From positions 1-64,000 of the forward strand of contig NZ_BOOA01000042.1 in the NCBI RefSeq assembly GCF_016862995.1: DNA of 64,000 nucleotides, in the 5' to 3' direction. Below the pieces are notes generated by a model that was not told where the DNA came from, did no database searches, and was given only the letters and a program-made list of their open reading frames with translations. The DNA comes from Acrocarpospora phusangensis (lineage in GTDB: Bacteria > Actinomycetota > Actinomycetes > Streptosporangiales > Streptosporangiaceae). The translations under genes and the position numbers were made by a program. Each line of letters begins with the position of its first letter. Position 1 is the stretch's first letter. Below, one piece after another: positions 35,561-43,730 of the stretch.

Positions 35561-37963
35561 ATGGCGTTGCGGCAGGACGGACGCGGCTCGATAGTCGACC
35601 CCGCCGCCACCGAGGCGGTGGCGGCGTGGAGCAGGCGCGTCGCCGACGCGTCCGACGCGCTGGGCGCGGCACGGCGGGAGGCGATACGGCTGAACGGCCT
35701 GCTGAACGCCCTGGACGTGCTCGTGTGGCGACACGACCGCGAGGCCGCCCGCGCGGCCAGGGACGCCGCCCGGGCCGCCGCCGAGCAGGCCAGAGAGGCC
35801 TTCGACGCCGCCGACACGGCCGCCCGCCGCTACGAGGCCGTCGAGGTCGTGGACGCCGAGACGGCGCTCGACCAGGCGACGCTCGCCCTCAGCCGGGCAC
35901 TCGCCGAACTGCTCCGCGAAGCGTCCGTGTCGGCCTCCCTGACCGCCACCGTCGACGGCCTCGCGCTCCGCGACCGCTACCGTACGGCCACCGCGACCAC
36001 CCCGCCCACCTGGGACCACACCACGATTCCCTTCCCGGCCCGCCCCGAGGACGTCATCGACCCCGAACTGGCGCTGCCGGTCGTGGACGGCCCCGACGGC
36101 GAGTACGCGCGGCTGCTCACCGTCCTCGGCGGCCTCGACGAGCAGGTGGACGCCGTCGCCGACCTCCTCGTCGCCGAGAGCCTGCACCAGCTCGTCCAGG
36201 GCAACCCGGTCCGCGCGGGCGGCTCGCTCGCAGTCACCGGCCAGGGCCAGGTCCCGGACGAGTTCGACGTCGTGACAACCCCCAGACCGGGCTACGACGT
36301 GACACACCGGGTGATCGCGCTCACCGACGCGGCCGGCCCTCCGGCGTGGACCGCGCCCCGGCCCGGCCCCGCGGCCCGGCTGGACCCGGCGACCGCCCGC
36401 TGGGCCGCGGACCTGCTGCCCGACCCGGCCGATGTCGGAGTCCGGGTCCGGTTCGCGCACGCCGACGGCACCCAGGACGCGGTGGACCTGCGCCTGTCCT
36501 CGCTCGGGCTCGACCCGCTCGGCTGGATCCGTGTGGCCGCCGACCCCGCGGAACTGGCGTTCCGCATCGCCTGGACCGCGGCCGCCGCGGCCAGGTCGCT
36601 GATCGGGACCCAGCCGTCGGCGTCGCCGGGCACGGCCGGAACCACCGGCATCGCTGGGGCCGTAACCGGGCCGGTCGGTGACGGCACCCCCTCCCTGGTG
36701 CATCGTTCGGACGGTGTGGTGGGCGCTGCTTGGGACGTAACCGGGCCGGTCGGTGACGGCGCTCCCTCCCTGGTGCGTCGTTTGGACGGTGTGGTGGGCG
36801 CTGCTTGGGACGCGGCCGGGCCGGTCGGTGACGGCGCTCCCTCCCTGGTGCATCGTTCGGACGGTGTGGTGGGCGCTGCTTGGGACGCGATCGAGCCGGT
36901 CAGTGACGGCGCCACCCTGGCCGACCTGGTGGCGGCCGCACGTGCCGCCGGCCGACTGCTCGGATCAGCCCGAGCGCTGGACGCGACCGACCTCGCCCAT
37001 CCCGCCGCCTCCGACATGCCCCCGCCCGCCACGGCCGCCGTGGAGGCCGTCGCCGCGCGGGTACGCGACGTCGAGACGTGGATCGACAACCTGACGGACG
37101 CCCTCGACGCGGCAGCGGACACCGCCGACCCCGAACAACTCACCACGCTACTGCTCGAAGCCGCGACCGCCGGAGTCGCCGAAGCCGTCCCACCCCTCGA
37201 TCCCGGGTCGGCCACGATCCCGCAGGATGCCGCGCTGCTGGCGAGTCTGGCCCGCTCGGCCGCCGCCCGTCTGCGGCCCCGCCGGACCGGTACGCCGTTC
37301 GCGGTCGATCCCGGCGATCCCGAGCTGTCCCTGACGCGGGCCCGGCGTAGAGCGGAGGAGCTGGCCGGTTCGCGGGTTCCGATGCCGCTGGACGTGCCGG
37401 GTCCTCGGTGGGCGGAAGCCGTACGCGATCTCGGGCCGGTGGGGGAGCGGCTGGCGGGGAGCGAGCCCGCCGCGGTGCGGGACTGGTTGTTCCGGCATGC
37501 CCGGGTTCGGCCGCCGGTCGAGGCGGTGCTGGCGGCGTTCGACGTCGCCGAGGTGCTCGGTGCCGGCGCTGTGCTCCGACCTCGCGTGACCCAGCTGCCC
37601 GCGACGGACCCCGACGCCTGGGCCGGCGGCGTTCCCCGCCCGGCCGCGGGGACGGTCTCCCTCGTGGTCCTCGCCGCGTACGAGGGAGAGGTGCCGGAAT
37701 CCGTCAGCGGCCTGGTCCTGGACACCTGGACGCAGGCGGTTCCCGCGCTCGAACACGACACCGGCGTGGCGTTCCACTACGACCAGCCGGACGCCGGACC
37801 GCCGCAGGCCGTGCTCGTCGCGGTGCATCCCGATCCGTCCTCTGGAACCTGGGACCTGGACACGCTGCTGGAGGTCGTCACCTCGACTCTCGAACTGGCC
37901 AAGGACCGGGCGACCCCGGCCGAAAACGCTCGGCTGCGCGGCGTGGAGGTGCTCGATGGCTGA
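35561..37963 (+). CDS. Uncharacterised 800-residue protein with 25-residue tandem repeats
   Basis: No known family. A coiled coil occupies about residues 15-130 (ARAARDAARAAAEQAREAF region); a globular part follows to about 355; three 25-residue repeats (GPVGDG-PSLVHRSDGVVGAAWD type, residues 370-444) form a linker; the C-terminal part includes a helical region and the block VPRPAAGTVSLVVLAAYEG near 690. ATG 35561 follows GGAGG, after the only sizeable gap in the operon (43 bases). The stop region overlaps the next gene by eight bases. The mid-protein repeat position parallels that of the preceding gene product. Confidence 0.74.
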   Translation: MALRQDGRGSIVDPAATEAVAAWSRRVADASDALGAARREAIRLNGLLNALDVLVWRHDREAARAARDAARAAAEQAREAFDAADTAARRYEAVEVVDAETALDQATLALSRALAELLREASVSASLTATVDGLALRDRYRTATATTPPTWDHTTIPFPARPEDVIDPELALPVVDGPDGEYARLLTVLGGLDEQVDAVADLLVAESLHQLVQGNPVRAGGSLAVTGQGQVPDEFDVVTTPRPGYDVTHRVIALTDAAGPPAWTAPRPGPAARLDPATARWAADLLPDPADVGVRVRFAHADGTQDAVDLRLSSLGLDPLGWIRVAADPAELAFRIAWTAAAAARSLIGTQPSASPGTAGTTGIAGAVTGPVGDGTPSLVHRSDGVVGAAWDVTGPVGDGAPSLVRRLDGVVGAAWDAAGPVGDGAPSLVHRSDGVVGAAWDAIEPVSDGATLADLVAAARAAGRLLGSARALDATDLAHPAASDMPPPATAAVEAVAARVRDVETWIDNLTDALDAAADTADPEQLTTLLLEAATAGVAEAVPPLDPGSATIPQDAALLASLARSAAARLRPRRTGTPFAVDPGDPELSLTRARRRAEELAGSRVPMPLDVPGPRWAEAVRDLGPVGERLAGSEPAAVRDWLFRHARVRPPVEAVLAAFDVAEVLGAGAVLRPRVTQLPATDPDAWAGGVPRPAAGTVSLVVLAAYEGEVPESVSGLVLDTWTQAVPALEHDTGVAFHYDQPDAGPPQAVLVAVHPDPSSGTWDLDTLLEVVTSTLELAKDRATPAENARLRGVEVLDG
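36668..36892 (+). repeat. 75-bp in-frame tandem repeat, three units plus remnant
   Basis: Units start at 36668, 36743 and 36818, each 75 bases; a fourth, diverged start follows at 36893 (EPVSDGA). The copies differ at only a few positions (for example HRSDG versus RRLDG). The encoded repeat is Gly/Asp/Val-rich. As with the 48-bp array upstream, the near-identity suggests recent slippage or unequal recombination. Confidence 0.9.
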
Positions 37964-39614
37964 GGTGCTGCGCCCGGCGTCCACGGCGACGTCCGCGATC
38001 GACCGCAGGGACGCGGTCGCCGCTCCCGTGCGCGACCCGATGTGGCTGCTCGCCCGGCAGTGGCAGACCGGCGGCTTCACCGCCGACGACGCCGGCTCCC
38101 CGGTCGCGGTCGCGCTCGCCGCCGCGACCGCGCCCCTGACCGGCCCGGACGGCCTGGCCCCCGTCCCGCTGGAAGCCTGGATCGAGGCCGAGCCACCGCC
38201 GGCGCTGGACGATCTCGACGCCCGGCGCCTGGCCGCCCTGGCCACAGAACTGGTCCGCCGCCTGCGCGACGAGGGCGTGGTGGCGGCCCGCGAAGCGCTG
38301 ACGACCGCCTTCCCGTTCACCCCGGACACGCCGGGGGAGCGCATCCGCCCGTTCGCCGCCCGCGTCCCCGACCCGCGCACCCTACGGGCGGCCCTGCTGC
38401 CGGAACTCGGCGAACACGGAGACGGCCAGGGCTCGCTGCCCCCGATCCAAGGGCTGGCGGCGGAGTTGACCCCCGGCGTCGAGAAGGCGTGCCGCTCCTG
38501 GCTCGCCTGGATCGCCGGCCAGGTCGCACCCGTCACGGGACCGGCGGCGACCCAGCCCGCGGCCTGGGACCCCCAACGCCTGGAGTACCGGTTCGGCCTT
38601 TCCGCGCGACTGCCCGCCGCCTCCGTCGACCTGCGAGCCGACGAGTACGACGGCACCGGCGTCGAATGGCACACCTTCGACCGGGCGGCCTTCGACCCGG
38701 CCACGGGCACCGGCACGACACCACTCCCCACGCTGGTACGGCCCACCCCGGTCACCTATCCCGGAATGCCTCGCGCCCGCTTCTGGGAGTTCGAGGACGG
38801 CGCCGTGAACCTCGACACCCTCACCGCCACCGACCCCGCCCACGCCGTCCTGGTCACCTTCGCCCACCGGTACGCCAACGACTGGTTCGTCATCCCGCTC
38901 ACGGTGCCGCCCGGTGCCTGCACGATCGAGACCCTCGTGGTCACCGACAACTTCGGCGGCGCGACCCCGGTTTCGGCGGTCGCCGCGGTGGACCGGGGGA
39001 GCGGCCCGTTCCGGCTGTGGGAACTCTCCAGCCAGGACGACGACCCCGAACCGGGCGCGGGCCTGCGCATGTTCGTCCCGCCGACCCCGAAACGCCTGCA
39101 CGGCGAGCCGATCGAGGACGTCCTGCTCCTCCGCGACGAACTGGCCAACCTCGCCTGGCTGGTCGAACGCACCACCCGCGACCGCGACGGCGAACCGGTC
39201 GACCGCTACCGCCGCCACCTGACGCTGCGCCCGCCGCAGGACCCGTCCTTCCATCCGGCGCAGGCGGCCACCGGCGCGCCCGCGTACCGGCTGGGCACGC
39301 CCGTCCCGGACTACTGGTATCCGCTCGTCGCCACGACCGGCGCCGACGGCCGCCCGCTCCTCGCCCTGGCCGGGCTCCCCGACGGCGCGGCCGGCGTCTC
39401 CGACGCGGGCGTCCAGGGACACCTCGTCCCCCACGACTCCGACACCGTCATCGCCGACGAGGAGGTGCCCCGCGAGGGCGTCCGCCTCATTCTCGAAGAC
39501 CGGCTGACCACCGGCGGCGCCGACGTGATCCTCTGGCGGGCCCGCGCCAAACTCGCCGGCTCAGGCGAAGGCTCCTCCGGCCTCCGCTTCGACGTCCTCC
39601 TGACCGGGCCATGA
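37956..39614 (+). CDS. Uncharacterised 552-residue operon-terminal protein
   Basis: Last gene of the operon. It opens MAEVLRPASTATSAIDRRDA and contains PVRDPMWLLARQWQTGGF followed by DDAGSPVAV near residues 28-52, then a helical segment, the block WHTFDRAAFDP near 230 and a beta-rich half with RFWEFEDGAVNLDTL, RYANDWFVIPL and ANLAWLVERT. I recall the RDPxWLLARQWQxGxF...DAGSPV signature in large hypothetical proteins of distant bacteria that sit beside homologues of the other genes here, but no function is known to me. Start overlaps the preceding gene by eight bases (ATGGCTGA). A strong hairpin follows its stop by seven bases. Confidence 0.76.
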   Translation: MAEVLRPASTATSAIDRRDAVAAPVRDPMWLLARQWQTGGFTADDAGSPVAVALAAATAPLTGPDGLAPVPLEAWIEAEPPPALDDLDARRLAALATELVRRLRDEGVVAAREALTTAFPFTPDTPGERIRPFAARVPDPRTLRAALLPELGEHGDGQGSLPPIQGLAAELTPGVEKACRSWLAWIAGQVAPVTGPAATQPAAWDPQRLEYRFGLSARLPAASVDLRADEYDGTGVEWHTFDRAAFDPATGTGTTPLPTLVRPTPVTYPGMPRARFWEFEDGAVNLDTLTATDPAHAVLVTFAHRYANDWFVIPLTVPPGACTIETLVVTDNFGGATPVSAVAAVDRGSGPFRLWELSSQDDDPEPGAGLRMFVPPTPKRLHGEPIEDVLLLRDELANLAWLVERTTRDRDGEPVDRYRRHLTLRPPQDPSFHPAQAATGAPAYRLGTPVPDYWYPLVATTGADGRPLLALAGLPDGAAGVSDAGVQGHLVPHDSDTVIADEEVPREGVRLILEDRLTTGGADVILWRARAKLAGSGEGSSGLRFDVLLTGP

Positions 39615-39621
39615 GAGCGGC

Positions 39622-39655
39622 GGAGCCCTTCCACCGGCGCTGGTGGAAGGGCTCC
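39622..39655. terminator. Perfect hairpin terminator of the giant-protein operon
   Basis: A 14-bp perfect stem (39622-39635 with 39642-39655) and 6-base loop lies between the operon end at 39614 and the convergent secreted repeat-protein gene ending at 39667, serving both directions. Confidence 0.8.
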
Positions 39656-39666
39656 GGTTCAGGGGA

Positions 39667-40566
39667 TCAGCCGGGCGGGAAGAGGCCGTTCTTGGCGACC
39701 GGCAGGGCGAGCTGGGGGGCGCCGGCGAGGACGGCCTGCTCGGCCGGGAGGCCGGCGAGCACGGGGTTGATGTGCCGCAGGGTCAGGGTGACCGTGGGCA
39801 GGGCCGGAGTGACGATGTCGAACTTCTCCAGGTCGATCCACCGGACCAGGTTGAACGTCGCGGCGGGGATGTTGTCGCCGGCCTTCTGCACCGGCACGCA
39901 CAGCTGGCGGGCGTAGAGGACCTGCGCGGGATGCGTGGGGATCGCCTGGGTCAGGACCGGGTTCAGCTGGCGCAGGGCCACCTGCTGGTTCAGCGGTTGG
40001 TTGGGGGTGATGCCGTAGCACTTCAGGTCGATGTGCCGGACGACCGACAGCACCTCGGCCGGCGGGACCAGGTTGTTCTTGATGACCGGCACGCACAGCT
40101 GCTGCGGGGTGTTCATGGAGATCTGCGTACGCGGCAGGGTCTGGAACAGCGGGTTCAGGTGGCTGAGCACGAGCCCGGTGTTCACCGTCGTGCCGGAGAT
40201 CCGGTAGCAGGCCAGGTCGATGAACCTGATGAAGTCCAGCGCCGGCGACGGCGGGAGCTGGTTGTTCTTGGCGACCGGGACGCACAGCTGCTCACGCGGG
40301 CCGAGAGTGACGGTCTCGATCGGCAGGTTGGCGAGCACCGGGTTGATGTGCCGCAGCGTGAGCGTGGTGGCCGGCGGCTGGTACGGGGTGGTCCTGAAGC
40401 ATTCCAGGTCGAGGAACGCGGTCAGATCCTTCGGCGTCGGCAGCGCGAGGGCGCTCGCGGGCGGCACGCAGAGGAACGCCACCGCGAGCACCGCGACGGC
40501 GGAGGATGCGAGGCGCCGGATCACTGATTTTCTACGCCCATGAATTCCGGTTACGGCTCGGTTCAT
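39667..40566 (-). CDS. Secreted protein of four ~63-residue repeats
   Basis: A 299-residue exported protein. The signal peptide spans about residues 15-40 (ASSAVAVLAVAFLCVPPASA). The mature part is four tandem repeats of about 63 residues, each with (I/L)DL-CY/F, then L-L-NP-L, then QLCVPVxKN(N) and a PP pair. Repeats 1-3 keep a pair of cysteines (CF/CY and LCVPV) likely to form disulphides; repeat 4 has lost both (EKF, LALPV). I do not recognise a functional family. ATG 40566 is preceded by TTGGAG. The preceding 390 bases are relatively AT-rich and probably hold its promoter. Cell-surface or extracellular structural role is inferred. Confidence 0.82.
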   Translation of the reverse strand: MNRAVTGIHGRRKSVIRRLASSAVAVLAVAFLCVPPASALALPTPKDLTAFLDLECFRTTPYQPPATTLTLRHINPVLANLPIETVTLGPREQLCVPVAKNNQLPPSPALDFIRFIDLACYRISGTTVNTGLVLSHLNPLFQTLPRTQISMNTPQQLCVPVIKNNLVPPAEVLSVVRHIDLKCYGITPNQPLNQQVALRQLNPVLTQAIPTHPAQVLYARQLCVPVQKAGDNIPAATFNLVRWIDLEKFDIVTPALPTVTLTLRHINPVLAGLPAEQAVLAGAPQLALPVAKNGLFPPG

Positions 40567-40957
40567 TGCGGCTCCAAAATCTAGGCGGACGTCCTTTTCC
40601 GCCGAGTGTGTGCCGCGGCGGGTGGTTTTGCAATATCGCTCGAAACTTTTTTCACGCTCGAAATTCGGACCGTTGGGATTGGTGATTTAACAATAGGCAT
40701 AAACGCGCTGTGAGATCGTTGAAAATTGGAGCAAGCCGCTTGTCGATGAAAGTTTCCCGGCGTCAAGGGGCGATGTCACACCAGCATGCAGCGGGGATCC
40801 GGTCAGGCGGGCGGTGGTTCGTGCCGTTCGTTGACATCCACCCTGAAGTCATATTAAATGCGCTCGACTGGCGCTCGGTCCGGTGGCCGCATTTATGGTC
40901 ATGGGCCTGTAGGCGAAAACATAGATTTTGATCGGACCGGGCGATCGATAATTCGAG
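40567..40957. other. AT-richer intergenic region
   Basis: These 391 bases separate the repeat-protein gene (leftward start) from the end of the FtsX-ectodomain-like gene. GC content falls well below the flanks. No coding frame has a plausible start or codon bias. It should contain the promoter of the repeat-protein gene; no clear consensus was picked out. Confidence 0.6.
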
Positions 40958-41896
40958 TTACCGGAATTCGTTCCGCCAGTCAGGGAAATGCGGGCGAACG
41001 GTCGCGGCGCCTCGCATGCCTTCTGGTTTGCCCAATAGCCGGATTGCGTCCCCTGGGCTGAAGTTCGACAGTTTCACGTAGACGGAGTCGCCGTAGGGCT
41101 CCCTGGCGGCGAACCGCCGCTCGGCGTCGCCCGCGTACATGGCCGCGAAGGTCTTCCTGAGGTGGGCCGTGTCCTCGACGTAGACGGCCTCCGCGGACAG
41201 CAGCGTTTCGACGCGGGCGAGGATGGCGCTCCGCTCCTCCTCCGTGGCCGGTCCGCGCCCGGGGCAGCCCTGCCTGCCGCAGAGTTCGACGCGGATGTCG
41301 GCGTGCTCCTCCCAGAAGTCCACGGGGACGCGAATCACCCTGGCCACGCCGGACATGCCGGAAAATTTCCTGATCACGGCATCCAGGGCCGAGGCGCGGG
41401 GGACCGAGCCCGTGAAGTACTTCTCGTCCCCCTCCGGGACGGGCTCCGTCACGGGCAGGCTGTCGGCCCCCACCGCCTCCAGCCGCCGCCGGCTCAGGAC
41501 CTTCCCGTCGACATAGCCGAGCCGGGAGACCCGCAGCTTCCTCGCCTGGGCCAGGATCGCGTCGGCGTCCTCGAGCACCGATTCCCTGCCGCCGCAGGCC
41601 GGGACGGTGAGCGTGCTCTTCGTGCACATCTGGACGGCGAAACGGTCCTGAACCGGCCAGTCCTCCGGCAGGGGAGACATGCCCGGAACCTCGCCCGCGA
41701 TCCCGTCCGCCAGGTCCACCTCCGGGGCCGGAGCCGGCGTGGGCACGGGCTCGGACCCGCCGAGCCGGGGGATCCACCCGGCCGCCAGGATCACGCCGAC
41801 GATGCCGACGGCGACCAGCGCGGTCAGATGCCGCCGGACCCAGCCGCCGTCGGCCCGGTCCGCCGAGGCCAGCTCCTCCGCGTCCGCGGTCTCCAC
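40958..41896 (-). CDS. Single-pass membrane protein with two FtsX-ectodomain-like modules
   Basis: A 312-residue protein: cytoplasmic residues 1-24, one membrane helix (about 25-42, LTALVAVGIVGVILAAGWI), a Pro/Ala linker, then two modules of about 110 residues. The second (VETLLSAEAVYVEDTAHLRKTF ... AREPYGDSVYVKL) follows the FtsX extracellular-domain pattern: a strand with YV(S/E), a lysine/phenylalanine helix, and a strand with SVYVKL; the first (LRVSRLGYVDGKVLSRRRLEAV ... ) is a diverged copy with its own cysteine pair CGRQGC between them. The four permease helices of FtsX are missing, so it cannot transport. GTG 41896 lies seven bases after the phosphatase stop. FtsX ectodomains bind peptidoglycan hydrolases; a similar partner-binding role is inferred. 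Confidence 0.75.
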   Translation of the reverse strand: METADAEELASADRADGGWVRRHLTALVAVGIVGVILAAGWIPRLGGSEPVPTPAPAPEVDLADGIAGEVPGMSPLPEDWPVQDRFAVQMCTKSTLTVPACGGRESVLEDADAILAQARKLRVSRLGYVDGKVLSRRRLEAVGADSLPVTEPVPEGDEKYFTGSVPRASALDAVIRKFSGMSGVARVIRVPVDFWEEHADIRVELCGRQGCPGRGPATEEERSAILARVETLLSAEAVYVEDTAHLRKTFAAMYAGDAERRFAAREPYGDSVYVKLSNFSPGDAIRLLGKPEGMRGAATVRPHFPDWRNEFR

Positions 41897-41903
41897 GATC
41901 GTG

Positions 41904-42392
41904 TCAGCCGGGCAGCGGGTCGCTGGCGCGGTGGGCGCGGATCTCCGCGATCAGGCCGGGTACGGCCGCCTCGATCTGGGCCCGTACGAGATCGAAACCG
42001 GCGTTGCCGCCGTAGTAGGGGTCGGGCACGTCCAGCGAGTCCGCGTCAGGGTCGAACTCGCGCAGCAGGCGCACCTTCGCCCGGTCCCGCTCGGTCGCCG
42101 CCATCGCGCGCAGGGCGCGGTGGTGTCCCCGGTCGAGGGCGACGACCAGGTCGTACCGGTCGAACCAGGCCGGGAGGAACTGGCGGGCCCGGTGCGCCGA
42201 GGTGTAGCCGGCCCGGCGCAGGACCGCCACCGTACGGCTGTCGGCCGGGTCGCCCTCGTGCCAGCCGCCCGTGCCGGAGCTGTCCACCTCGGCGTCCAGC
42301 CCCGCGTCCGCGAACCGCCGCCGGACGATGTGCTCGGCCATGGGAGAGCGGCAGATGTTGCCCGTGCAGACGAAGGTGACCCGATAGACCAT
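41904..42392 (-). CDS. Low-molecular-weight protein-tyrosine phosphatase
   Basis: A 162-residue LMW-PTP. The P-loop VCTGNICRSP places nucleophile Cys9 and Arg15 correctly; the general-acid loop DVPDPYYGG is intact near residue 118. It removes phosphate from protein tyrosines (or arginines) in the cytoplasm. ATG 42392 begins right at the first strand. Followed after seven bases by the FtsX-ectodomain-like gene, with which it is likely co-transcribed, hinting at a link to envelope regulation. Confidence 0.94.
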   Translation of the reverse strand: MVYRVTFVCTGNICRSPMAEHIVRRRFADAGLDAEVDSSGTGGWHEGDPADSRTVAVLRRAGYTSAHRARQFLPAWFDRYDLVVALDRGHHRALRAMAATERDRAKVRLLREFDPDADSLDVPDPYYGGNAGFDLVRAQIEAAVPGLIAEIRAHRASDPLPG

Positions 42393-42441
42393 GTGATCCA
42401 GTGTGCTGCACGCCCACGGCCGCCCGGGACGGCCGGTCCCC

Positions 42442-43296
42442 CTACCGGACGGCGCAGACCGCGGAACCGATCACCTCGGTCACCGCTTCGGGATGCGAGA
42501 TCAACGTCAGATGGGACCCCCCGTCGAACTGTGTGATCTTCGCGTGGGCCCGTTGCGCCATCGCCAGCTTCGACGCCGGCGTGATGATCTGGTCCTCGCT
42601 GCTGATGAAGAACCAGGACGGGATCTTCTTCCACGCGGCCGTTCTGGACGGCGACGTGAACGCGCTGTTCGAGACCGGGCGCTGGGACGCCCACAGCCGC
42701 CTCGCGACGTTGGGCGGCTGGTCGGAGGCGAACGAACGCTCGAAGACGTCCTGTTTGAGGTAGAGGTCCTTCACTCCCTGCGGGGCGCCCGGATAGGTGA
42801 CGTCGTAGTACAGAGTGGCGGGGTTCCTGTTGAGCACGGATCCGGAGCCGTTGAGCTGCCCGGTCGTCTCCCCGACGTCGGGCGCGGCGGCGTCCACGTA
42901 CACCAGGGCCTTGACGTTGGGGTTGTCCGAGGCCGCGTTCGTGATCACCGAGCCGCCGTAGGAGTGCCCGACGAGCACGATCGGGCCCGAGATGGTCTTC
43001 AGATAGCCCGCCACGGCCGCGGAGTCGGTCGTCAGGTTCCGCAGCGGATTCGGTACGGCCCGGGCCACGTACCCGGCCTCCTGAAGCGTGTTCACCTCCT
43101 CGTTCCAGCTTGACGTGCCGGTCCACGCGCCGTGGACCAGGATGATCGTGGGCTTGTCGGCGCCCGTTGGCTGGCAGGGGAACGGGCTGCTTGCGGCGGT
43201 GGCCGCGTGGGCGCTCGCCGTCCCTGCCGTGGCGATCATCGAAAGGGCCAGTGGTGTGATGACCTGCCGTCTTCGTCGGGAATGTGAAGCCTTCAT
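42442..43296 (-). CDS. Secreted alpha/beta-fold hydrolase
   Basis: A 284-residue esterase-like protein. The signal peptide has an arginine run (HSRRRRQVIT) near residues 4-13, compatible with Tat export, and a cut after ASAHAA. The fold begins TIILVHGAWTG (oxyanion HG), nucleophile Ser in LVGHSYGGS near residue 115, acid Asp in ISSEDQIIT, and His in GGSHLTLISHP near 260. Similar to EstC/salicylate-esterase-like proteins common in actinomycetes. ATG 43296 is chosen for the GGAGGGGGA upstream. Substrate unknown. Confidence 0.88.
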   Translation of the reverse strand: MKASHSRRRRQVITPLALSMIATAGTASAHAATAASSPFPCQPTGADKPTIILVHGAWTGTSSWNEEVNTLQEAGYVARAVPNPLRNLTTDSAAVAGYLKTISGPIVLVGHSYGGSVITNAASDNPNVKALVYVDAAAPDVGETTGQLNGSGSVLNRNPATLYYDVTYPGAPQGVKDLYLKQDVFERSFASDQPPNVARRLWASQRPVSNSAFTSPSRTAAWKKIPSWFFISSEDQIITPASKLAMAQRAHAKITQFDGGSHLTLISHPEAVTEVIGSAVCAVR

Positions 43297-43730
43297 GGGT
43301 TTCCCCCTCCGATGACGGCCCATTAGATGATCAAGCCATATCGCATGCGCCCATCATGCCTCGGAAAACTACGCAAATAAGTCAAACAGGATTAAAACGT
43401 AGGATTTTGGGTGTATGTCACAGATCGCTGGAGGGGGCCTGGCCATCCCGACCCACTCCGGACACATCGGATGTTTGTCCTCGGTCTGATCACATACGTG
43501 CAGAGCAAAGTTCTGAGCCGCCGAGGTCGTGGAGGGCTGGCGCCCGCTCGGATGGTCTCGCAAAGGGATGGTGAGCTGCGGCGGGCGGATCTCGCGGGTC
43601 GAGACGAGGGCCGGGAGGAGATCGCTGGGATCTGATCACGAGTGGGAGAACATCGGACCATGAGTCTTGTTGCGGGCAGGTTTCGGTGCTATTTCCTTAT
43701 TTCGGACCCCCCATGTGATCGGAGGAATCT
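43297..43730. other. Divergent intergenic region before GH95 gene
   Basis: About 430 bases between the hydrolase start (leftward) and the GH95 start (rightward). It includes an AT-rich block near 43370-43420. No gene-like frame is convincing. The GH95 binding site GGAGGAA lies at 43720-43726. Promoters in both directions are expected but no confident -10/-35 pair was identified. Confidence 0.6.

Noticed and set aside
33562-36892. CRISPR-like arrays at the 48-bp and 75-bp repeats
   Set aside because: The repeats are contiguous without spacers and stay in frame inside long coding genes.
23848-39614. Operon as a contractile injection system, phage tail or NRPS/PKS cluster
   Set aside because: No sheath, tube, baseplate, spike or AAA ATPase, and no KS/A/T domains were recognised.
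40710-40931. 73-codon plus-strand frame in the AT-rich gap
   Set aside because: No ribosome binding site, no codon bias, no recognisable motif.
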